From assembly GCA_002316005.1 (NCBI GenBank), contig DCIM01000076.1:1-12722 (forward strand): 12,722 bases of DNA, given 5' to 3'. This stretch comes from Prevotellaceae bacterium UBA1726 (GTDB lineage: Bacteria > Bacteroidota > Bacteroidia > Bacteroidales > Bacteroidaceae). A model generated the notes under the pieces. That model saw only the letters and a list, made by a program, of their open reading frames with translations, was not told the DNA's origin and ran no database searches. Positions 1 through 4,913 of this stretch are shown in pieces (the first letter of the stretch is position 1; every line of letters begins with the position of its first letter). The translations under genes were made by a program, and so were the position numbers.

Positions 1-372
1 TTTAATCGGGAAAAGTTTGCTTTTATGGGGAGTATAGACAATACGTTTGTAGTAAATAAAAATTTATTGTTCGAGTTAAATGCCAATATTCAATCCCCTG
101 TTATACAAGGAACTTTTGATGTTGGCACAATATCATCTGTAAACGCAGGGATGAAATGGAATTTTGCGAAAGAAAAAATGTCTTTAAGTGTATATTGTAA
201 CGACATTTTTAACACATCATCTCCAAAACTTACAGTTGACTATAAGGGTCAAAATTTTATTATGGATAATAGTTTTTACTCTCGCTTGGTATATGCTATA
301 TTTATTTATAAATTTGGAGGGTTCAAAGATAAGACAGCAAAAAAAATAGATACGTCTCGTTTTGGGCATTAG
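1..372 (+). CDS. Outer-membrane beta-barrel (TonB-dependent receptor-like) protein, C-terminal part
   Basis: The reading frame is open from the first base of the window, so only the last 123 residues are present and the start lies outside. The sequence is a run of amphipathic beta strands with alternating polar and aromatic residues (for example FVVNKNLLFELNANI and MSLSVYCNDIFN). It ends in YKFGGFKDK and then DTSRFGH. That ending is the usual one for the Bacteroidetes outer-membrane beta-barrel family related to TonB-dependent receptors (the PF14905 type, from memory). The role would be import or export of a ligand across the outer membrane; the ligand cannot be told from this fragment. The gene is AT-rich compared with the module that starts near 2370. 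A small ORF follows 21 bases after the stop. Confidence 0.8.
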   Translation, partial: FNREKFAFMGSIDNTFVVNKNLLFELNANIQSPVIQGTFDVGTISSVNAGMKWNFAKEKMSLSVYCNDIFNTSSPKLTVDYKGQNFIMDNSFYSRLVYAIFIYKFGGFKDKTAKKIDTSRFGH

Positions 373-393
373 TCCAAGAGAGTGTTAACAATA

Positions 394-591
394 ATGTTTA
401 ATTTAAAATTTTCAATCATAAAGAAAAGATTTTTAGTAAATGACGATGGAGAAAGCGAATGCTCGGCTGTAATGGCAAAGGGTTGGAACATCCTTCAGCA
501 AGGGAACATTAGGCTCAGACTTCAAGCATTTTGTGAGGAGGAAATAAGGAAAGACCCCTTGTTCATCTTATCAAGATTTATAACGGAATAA
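394..591 (+). CDS. Small hypothetical protein (65 aa)
   Basis: I do not recognise this protein. The ATG at 394 gives 65 residues; a GTG at 382 would add four (MLTI). The frame lies just after the beta-barrel gene and may be cotranscribed with it, and a strong intrinsic terminator follows four bases after the stop, which supports a real transcript end here. The protein begins with a basic stretch (FSIIKKRFLVN), continues with an acidic DDGESECS stretch containing one cysteine, and ends in a helix-prone part (LRLQAFCEEEIRKDPLFILSRFI) with a second cysteine. There is no signal peptide or membrane segment. It could be a small partner or precursor peptide linked to the barrel, or the remnant of a longer gene. 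It is in the same frame as the barrel gene, but that gene's family-typical ending makes readthrough unlikely. Confidence 0.5.
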   Translation: MFNLKFSIIKKRFLVNDDGESECSAVMAKGWNILQQGNIRLRLQAFCEEEIRKDPLFILSRFITE

Positions 592-594
592 AAG

Positions 595-641
595 AACCCA
601 CTGATTTTCAGCAGAAATGCCGATTGTCAGTGGGTTTTTTT
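595..641 (+). terminator. Intrinsic terminator after the 65-aa ORF
   Basis: A perfect 10-base stem, AACCCACTGA (595-604) pairing with TCAGTGGGTT (627-636), is followed by a run of T to 641. It lies four bases after the stop codon at 589-591 and should end transcripts of the barrel gene and the small ORF. Confidence 0.85.
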
Positions 642-977
642 GTTACCAAATCGTTCCCAATAGTCTATAATCAAATTAAACCTTTGTGAATATTTCGTGT
701 CTTAGTTGCAGATGCAAGTTAAATAAAACAGCAATGAACATGAACGAAAAGCAGATTCTCAAGAAGAAGATCATGATAATGTACTGAATATATTTTTTGT
801 ATAAACCTTATTCTAAACACACGCATGAAGAGAATTGACCATCGTCAAACCTCGAGTGCACTCGATAATTCAAGTAAACTTGATTACCCTTGTTAGCAAG
901 AGCCTTCACCAGGCGTTTTTTGTTTGCAGTTAAAAAAATAAAATCCGAAAACTTTTTCTGTATTTTGTTACTACAAA
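642..977. other. Gene-free AT-rich spacer with three palindromes and a terminator-like hairpin
   Basis: No convincing gene lies here. Two very short ORFs exist: 734-787 (17 residues, lysine-rich, MNMNEKQILKKKIMIMY) and 825-896 (23 residues, ending in DYPC); neither has supporting evidence. From 852 to 900 there are three hairpin-forming sequences in a row: a perfect 14-base palindrome TCGAGTGCACTCGA (852-865), TCAAGT-AA-ACTTGA (870-883) and CTTG-TTAG-CAAG (889-900). They are followed by GCCT ... AGGC (902-914) and a T run (916-921), which looks like a small intrinsic terminator. A small RNA ending near 921 or a protein-binding site is possible; no clear promoter was found for it. Confidence 0.4.
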
Positions 978-1011
978 GTTGTCACGCTTTGACTTTTTTT
1001 TCGTAACTTTG
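978..1011 (+). promoter_or_regulatory. Bacteroidetes-type promoter of the 417-aa gene
   Basis: TAACTTTG at 1004-1011 matches the TAnnTTTG -7 box exactly. GTTG at 978-981 is an imperfect -33 box, 22 bases upstream. The start codon is at 1036, so the leader would be short (about 18-20 bases). Confidence 0.6.
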
Positions 1012-1035
1012 TCTAAATAAAAAAATGTAGAAAAT

Positions 1036-2289
1036 ATGGCACAATTCGCGTTATACCATTATGAGTTGAGTCCTTTTACAAATAAGGAACCTCGACTTTT
1101 CCCTATAGACAATCCAGACCACAAGTATGATTCTATGGAGGCTCTATTTGAGAGTTTTCTTCCAGGGCGTGGTTCTTCGTTGGGCGTTAAAGAAGCTAAA
1201 GTTAAAGGAACGGGAGAAGATAAAATTACAACCTATGAAGCACACGGAAGTGAGGTACTACAAAACAAGAATCATATCATAGCCTTCAAGGTTCAAAGGA
1301 ATGGAACTAAAAAGGTAGACACCGTAGATTGGGAAAAGGAGGATGTTCCGCATCATCCAAGTGTTCGCGTGTTGATTGACAACCGCGAAGACCGTCAGAT
1401 AATAGCAATTGAAAACAATTCCGGATTTAAAGCAGAGAAAGCATACGAATTGCTTAAAAGCCATTTTAATAATAATCTGAAGGACTATTATGTGAGATTT
1501 GAATGCTATCCATTATTGAAAAAAGCTGATTTTTGGGAATCTGTTGATGAGATAAAGCATCGTTTCAATGATTTCATAAAACGCGTTCAGTTTGATTTTG
1601 TTGGAGTTGAACGCTCGGGGGCCATGTTTTCCGACAAACTGTCTTCGTTCTTGAATATAATAAATAGTGCACATGGCGGCATATTTATGGATTTTACTGA
1701 TACTGACCAGTTGAACCGTGCAAAGGATGACATTGTGAATATGGCGGAGTTATGTTACAGAAACAAAGATTACAATCTTACCGTAAAGTTTCGTGATTTT
1801 GGTTCTTTCTGTTATGGACAAAAGATCAAGGCACAATGGGGGCTTGATGATGATAAAATTGATAAATTTTCCAAGAAGTATATCCAAATGGATATGTTTG
1901 ATGTCGGCGACAAGGCTTTCAATGACATTGCAGAATGGTTCGACAAAATAAGAACGCTATTTGATGATTATATTAAAAATGGTATGAACGAATACCACAA
2001 CTTTGATATATACATCATCAAGAATAATAGGCTTGAAGAGATCAAGCAAATGCTACATAGGTACATTGACAATCAAGATAAACCTCAAAAACTACTTATG
2101 CCTCTTTCCGCAGCTGTTTTATCTGGGTGTTTATCAAAACCGAACCTTGAAGATTTCAATTATGAATTCAACAAAAAAGTAACAGCGACTTCCTATAATA
2201 GGTATGTAAAAGAGAACACACAAAGCATTAATCCTTATGAGGGGATTCCTGCTTACAAACAGTTCTATGAGGAATTCGATAAATTATAA
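1036..2289 (+). CDS. Orphan accessory protein of unknown function (417 aa)
   Basis: I cannot assign this protein to a named family with confidence. It starts MAQFALYHYEL with no signal peptide and no membrane segment, so it is probably cytoplasmic. Residues about 1-130 look beta-rich and carry a core around HHPSVRVLIDNREDRQIIAIE (about 107-127). Residues 130-250 mix helices and strands, with SGAMFSDKLSSFLNIINSAHGG near 195-216. Residues about 280-400 are rich in aspartate, lysine and aromatics and look helical. No P-loop, nuclease, protease or HTH motif is obvious. It has its own promoter at 978-1011 and terminator at 2310-2348, so it is a single-gene unit. Its base composition is AT-rich like the bases before it and unlike the module after it. 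Standing alone beside a phage-like module, it could be cargo such as a phage-exclusion protein; that is context-based inference only. Confidence 0.7.
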   Translation: MAQFALYHYELSPFTNKEPRLFPIDNPDHKYDSMEALFESFLPGRGSSLGVKEAKVKGTGEDKITTYEAHGSEVLQNKNHIIAFKVQRNGTKKVDTVDWEKEDVPHHPSVRVLIDNREDRQIIAIENNSGFKAEKAYELLKSHFNNNLKDYYVRFECYPLLKKADFWESVDEIKHRFNDFIKRVQFDFVGVERSGAMFSDKLSSFLNIINSAHGGIFMDFTDTDQLNRAKDDIVNMAELCYRNKDYNLTVKFRDFGSFCYGQKIKAQWGLDDDKIDKFSKKYIQMDMFDVGDKAFNDIAEWFDKIRTLFDDYIKNGMNEYHNFDIYIIKNNRLEEIKQMLHRYIDNQDKPQKLLMPLSAAVLSGCLSKPNLEDFNYEFNKKVTATSYNRYVKENTQSINPYEGIPAYKQFYEEFDKL

Positions 2290-2309
2290 AATGTTTTTCA
2301 TGATAATTT

Positions 2310-2348
2310 TGGGTTATTTTGGTTAAACCATCATAACCCATTTTTTTT
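2310..2348 (+). terminator. Intrinsic terminator of the 417-aa gene
   Basis: The stem TGGGTTAT (2310-2317) pairs with ATAACCCA (2333-2340) and is followed by eight T (2341-2348). It begins about 20 bases after the stop at 2287-2289. It separates the AT-rich left part from the phage-like module. Confidence 0.85.
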
Positions 2349-2380
2349 GCCCCCCAAACTATTTTTTCTTCATAATTTTG
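2346..2380 (+). promoter_or_regulatory. Probable promoter of the Rha-type regulator
   Basis: TAATTTTG at 2373-2380 matches TAnnTTTG. TTTG at 2346-2349, partly inside the T run of the preceding terminator, is a possible -33 box but is 23 bases away, longer than the usual 19. The leader to the ATG at 2463 is about 75 bases. It starts with a GCATCG (2380-2385) / CGATGC (2407-2412) inverted repeat. Confidence 0.5.
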
Positions 2381-2462
2381 CATCGAAGCTTGAGGACAAA
2401 CCGGCAACGATGCAGGAGACTCATGCTTCCTTGAAACCATACTAAATAAAAAATAAATAGGT

Positions 2463-3161
2463 ATGGAACCAATTTCAATTTTATCATTTACCGCTCAGCA
2501 GAGAATCAGCTCGCTGGAGATTGCAAAGGTTACTAACAAGAAGCATAAGAACATTATGCGCGACATTCGTGAGATGGAGGATGCTTGGTTAACAAATACT
2601 GGGCTCAAATTTGAGCTCAGTGAATATGTCGACCCAACAGGTCGTCATCTTCCTTGCTACTTACTCTCTCTTGAGCAAATGCTCTATGTGATTACGAAGT
2701 ACAACAATGAGGCTCGTGCTAAGCTCGTGCTTCGTTGGGCAGAACTCGAACAGGCAGAGAAGTCGCGTATGCTGAAAGAACTTGCTGAAGTGCAGCAGGA
2801 TGCTATGTATGCCCAGAGAGTTCTCGGCAGTAACGGCACGCTCACAACAACAGAAATCGCAAAGGAGTTGGGGCTTACCCCGCAGAAGTTGCACAATGTG
2901 TTGCATGAGCAAGGTTTGATCTATCGTCTGCCTCGTGCCAAGACATGGTGCTTGTATGCTCCTTACGACGAGTTGGGCCTCATTGAGTACGAAACTCGCT
3001 TGTATCAGCGTGCCGATGGAACGACCTACACAAAACGCATTGAGCGTTGGTCGGAGAAAGGTCACAAACTCATTAATGAGCGTGTGGAAGACCATTCTAA
3101 CTTCCATGTTCCAGAGAATGTTCCTCATTGCGTTGAACTTACTCTGCAGTTCATGTTCTAA
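2463..3161 (+). CDS. Rha-family phage regulator with KilAC/ANT-type antirepressor C-terminus
   Basis: This 232-residue protein has the two-part build of phage antirepressors. Residues about 14-100 resemble the Rha domain: SSLEIAKVTNKKHKNIMRDI is its typical first helix-turn-helix-like segment, followed by the YLLSLEQMLYVITKYNNEARAKLVLRWAELE pattern. Residues about 105-210 resemble the KilAC/ANT domain: a helix, then LTTTEIAKELGLTPQKLHNVL as a helix-turn-helix, then a winged part ending RWSEKGHKLIN. Such proteins regulate prophage genes by binding DNA or repressors in the cytoplasm. It is the first gene of the same-strand module and has its own promoter and a structured leader. A full-length reading frame in another direction (2661-3284, minus) is a shadow of it. 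The domain reading is from recognised motifs; its targets are unknown. Confidence 0.85.
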   Translation: MEPISILSFTAQQRISSLEIAKVTNKKHKNIMRDIREMEDAWLTNTGLKFELSEYVDPTGRHLPCYLLSLEQMLYVITKYNNEARAKLVLRWAELEQAEKSRMLKELAEVQQDAMYAQRVLGSNGTLTTTEIAKELGLTPQKLHNVLHEQGLIYRLPRAKTWCLYAPYDELGLIEYETRLYQRADGTTYTKRIERWSEKGHKLINERVEDHSNFHVPENVPHCVELTLQFMF

Positions 3162-3169
3162 CCCAAGTA

Positions 3170-3244
3170 AAACCACAGTTCTTCCCGTCTGGCAGGGCCC
3201 TATAGTCGGATAGGAGGAAGCCGAAAGGCAAAGCACCGGTGCTT
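3170..3244 (+). other. Structured intergenic leader between the regulator and the next gene
   Basis: The 103 bases between the stop at 3161 and the ATG at 3265 hold several foldable elements: CTAT-AGTCGG-ATAG around 3200-3213, GCC-GAAA-GGC (3220-3229) with a GNRA-type tetraloop, and a perfect 14-base palindrome AAGCACCGGTGCTT (3231-3244). No T run follows, so it is not an ordinary terminator. It may be an RNA leader, an attenuator or a protein-binding site. Confidence 0.4.
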
Positions 3245-3264
3245 CTGTTTCAAAACACACTGAA

Positions 3265-3666
3265 ATGGAAGCAAACAATTCCAAAAAGAAGAAATGCCCT
3301 GAATCTCAGGGTACTGAGCACGAGGCACTTGTGTTCGCATTGAGCGTGGTTCATAGTCACGATGTCAACGATGCGAACCTGGCAGATAATGCCAAATTGG
3401 AAATGTGCCGACCCACACTGAAGAAGATTGCCAATGGAGAGGTTCCTGTACGCGGGTACCAAAAATATATGGAGGGAATGGTGGTTGTGATGAACGACCT
3501 CCGACTGAAGGCAATCTACGAGAAAGACGAACTGAAAGAAAGGCGTATAATGAGCGATATGCTTGACATACTGCTTGTGAACTTCGGCATTGCGACAGAT
3601 GCAGAAATGAATGAGCGGGAAGCCGAAAAACGCCGTCAAGATATACTGCGTGAAATAAAAATGTAA
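3265..3666 (+). CDS. Small hypothetical protein, possible HTH regulator (133 aa)
   Basis: I do not recognise the family. The protein starts with a lysine-rich tail (MEANNSKKKK) and is then almost wholly helical. Residues about 35-60 (DANLADNAKLEMCRPTLKKIANGEVPV) resemble the helix-turn-helix of XRE-type proteins, where TLxKIxNGE is typical of the recognition helix and its end. The C-terminal third is strongly charged (ELKERRIMSDMLD ... NEREAEKRRQDILREIKM) and may form a coiled coil. It lies 103 bases after the Rha-type gene on the same strand and may act with it in control. The start at 3265 is the first ATG and fits the leader. The opposite-strand ORFs here are shadows. A DNA-binding role is inferred from a short motif only. 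Confidence 0.6.
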   Translation: MEANNSKKKKCPESQGTEHEALVFALSVVHSHDVNDANLADNAKLEMCRPTLKKIANGEVPVRGYQKYMEGMVVVMNDLRLKAIYEKDELKERRIMSDMLDILLVNFGIATDAEMNEREAEKRRQDILREIKM

Positions 3667-3693
3667 ACGTGTGCGGGGTACATTTACATCCGG

Positions 3694-3724
3694 TTGTTTT
3701 GAATCGGATATCTTCGTACCTTCG
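3694..3724 (+). promoter_or_regulatory. Possible promoter of the 3865-7205 gene run
   Basis: TACCTTCG (3717-3724) differs from TAnnTTTG by one base, and a second copy TATCTTCG (3709-3716) lies directly before it. TTG at 3694-3696 is 20 bases upstream of the second box. The leader to 3865 would be about 130 bases and includes the folded element at 3735-3805. Confidence 0.4.
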
Positions 3725-3734
3725 CATCAGAAAT

Positions 3735-3805
3735 AAAACCAATTTGTAATGTCTCCATATTCTTTTCTTACCAGCCTCAGGCTGTGACGGTCTGGGGTTG
3801 GTTTT
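3735..3805 (+). other. Folded leader element before the 96-aa gene
   Basis: AAAACCAA (3735-3742) can pair with TTGGTTTT (3798-3805), enclosing a perfect inner hairpin CAGCCT-C-AGGCTG (3772-3784). It sits between the possible promoter and the ATG at 3865. It does not match a riboswitch class that I recognise. A cis-acting RNA leader or a binding site for the upstream regulators is possible. Confidence 0.35.
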
Positions 3806-3864
3806 AAAGAAGATGGGAGGGATTGATAAAAGGATTTTTTATTAACAAACAAATATATACAATT

Positions 3865-4155
3865 ATGAAAGAAAGAATTATTAAGGCACTGGTTGCCTAC
3901 TTCCCGCTCTTTAGTCAGCAAATCGCGACTTACTTTGAGCGTTTTGAGGACTTAGATGGTACTCGTATTCTCAACAAGTTCCTTGAGATTGTCGAGGGTG
4001 AACACTACCATGTTGAGAATGACGAAAACGATGTGCAGTATATTGTCATTGACATTGATGTGCCAAAGGCAATCAGCAAACCAATCGAAATCCTGATCAA
4101 CCTCTACGATGTTGACAAGGCCATCTCTGAACATCTTACTAACATCTTAAAGTAA
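3865..4155 (+). CDS. Small hypothetical protein (96 aa)
   Basis: I do not recognise this protein. I chose the ATG at 3865 (MKERIIKALVAYFPLF) over the one at 3823, because the 14 residues added by the earlier start look like translated AT-rich leader. The protein is helical at both ends, with a central acidic stretch (EGEHYHVENDENDVQYIVIDIDVPKAISKP) at about residues 42-72, and has no signal peptide or membrane segment. Its stop is seven bases before the start of the SSB-like gene, so the two are probably cotranscribed and translationally close. The context suggests an accessory role in DNA replication or its control, but nothing in the sequence proves it. Confidence 0.65.
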   Translation: MKERIIKALVAYFPLFSQQIATYFERFEDLDGTRILNKFLEIVEGEHYHVENDENDVQYIVIDIDVPKAISKPIEILINLYDVDKAISEHLTNILK

Positions 4156-4162
4156 TAAGCCT

Positions 4163-4471
4163 ATGATACTGGAAGTTTTCTTAAAGTCGGTTGGCGAATT
4201 GCAGAGTGATGAAAAGCGTGATGGTTCTGGCAAATGGTATGCTCGCGATTTGGTGTTTGAAGCAAATGATAACACCTTGTATCGCGACACTTTCGTTGTT
4301 CGCTATACTGGCGAAAAGGCCATTGAGCCTGCTCTTGAGGTTGGTAAACTCTATCAGGCTGAAATCAGTTTTTCTACTCGCAACTATGGTGAGCGCACAT
4401 TCCAAGATATGTGGCTTCGCAACTTGGTTGCTGTAGATGCTCCAAACGCAGAGGAAGATAAACCCTTTTAA
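4163..4471 (+). CDS. Small SSB-like OB-fold protein (DUF3127-like, 102 aa)
   Basis: The protein has a short beta-strand pattern typical of OB folds: MILEVFLKSVGELQSDEKRDGSGKWYARDLVFEA, then YRDTFVVRYTGEKA, then LEVGKLYQAEISFSTRNYGERTFQDMWLRNLVAV. The GKWYARDLVFE and SFSTRNYGERTFQDMWLRN segments resemble the DUF3127 group of Bacteroidetes. It ends in an acidic tail EEDKPF, close to the DxxPF tip with which bacterial single-strand DNA-binding proteins recruit partners. It probably coats or handles single-stranded DNA in the cytoplasm. It starts seven bases after the previous stop and lies in the same run as the primase-helicase at 4914, which fits a replication role. The family call is from pattern memory. 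At 102 residues it is shorter than a normal SSB. Confidence 0.65.
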   Translation: MILEVFLKSVGELQSDEKRDGSGKWYARDLVFEANDNTLYRDTFVVRYTGEKAIEPALEVGKLYQAEISFSTRNYGERTFQDMWLRNLVAVDAPNAEEDKPF

Positions 4472-4544
4472 CTTCAGGCCTCATGGATATGAATTTTAAT
4501 GAAAGACCTCCGCCAAAAGGCGATTCACCATTTGAGTTAATAGT

Positions 4545-4552
4545 TATTTTTG
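4545..4552 (+). promoter_or_regulatory. Possible -7 box before the 108-aa gene
   Basis: TATTTTTG matches TAnnTTTG and lies 27 bases before the ATG at 4580, in a suddenly AT-rich gap. I found no -33 TTTG at the usual distance. An internal promoter for the last genes of the run is possible but weakly supported. Confidence 0.3.
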
Positions 4553-4579
4553 AATTAAAATATAAAAAATTGAATTACA

Positions 4580-4906
4580 ATGGAAAAAGTTTTTTCAAAG
4601 GTTATCCCTGTGAATATCTATGCTGAAGATGGCGAGAAGATTGAATCGGGAAAGAAGATGTCGGGTGTCGGCATTCTCGTTGATGGCGAGATGGAGTTTA
4701 CCTTCTCAAAGGCTCTGAAGCGTGAGAAGTCGTATGCCCATAACCCTGCTCTCTACACAGGTGATCACACCACAGCACGCCTCCAGAAGGATGCTGGTTT
4801 TCGTCTGACAACAATGGTGTCGAGCGCTTACGACCTCTCGAAGGATATTAACATTGATGCACTTGTTGCAGAGTTCAAGGAAGCCCTCATGGCATTAAAC
4901 AAATAG
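4580..4906 (+). CDS. Small hypothetical protein (108 aa)
   Basis: I do not recognise the family. The N-terminal half looks beta-rich (MEKVFSKVIPVNIYAEDG ... MSGVGILVDGEMEFTFS), the middle holds a basic loop (KALKREKSYAHNPALYTGDHT), and the C-terminus is a helix (NIDALVAEFKEALMALNK). There is no signal peptide or membrane segment. The stop at 4904-4906 is only seven bases before the start of the primase-helicase gene, so the two are almost certainly cotranscribed. This tight link suggests a job connected with that enzyme. A short overlapping ORF (4483-4626) in another frame was not accepted as a gene. Confidence 0.7.
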   Translation: MEKVFSKVIPVNIYAEDGEKIESGKKMSGVGILVDGEMEFTFSKALKREKSYAHNPALYTGDHTTARLQKDAGFRLTTMVSSAYDLSKDINIDALVAEFKEALMALNK

Positions 4907-4913
4907 GAACGGG

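Noticed and set aside
370..393. In-frame TAG between the barrel gene and the next ORF, as possible readthrough
   Set aside because: The barrel protein ends in its family's usual DTSRFGH, so the stop is the normal end. Sharing a frame has a one in three chance.
2661..3284. 207-codon open frame on the minus strand
   Set aside because: It lies opposite the Rha-type gene, whose protein shows clear family motifs. The minus translation has no recognisable pattern and no promoter.
4483..4626. 47-codon ORF (MDMNFNERPPPKGDSPFE...) between the SSB-like and 108-aa genes
   Set aside because: It overlaps the start of the better supported gene at 4580, and its second half is translated AT-rich leader. 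Its DSPF resemblance to an SSB tip is probably chance.
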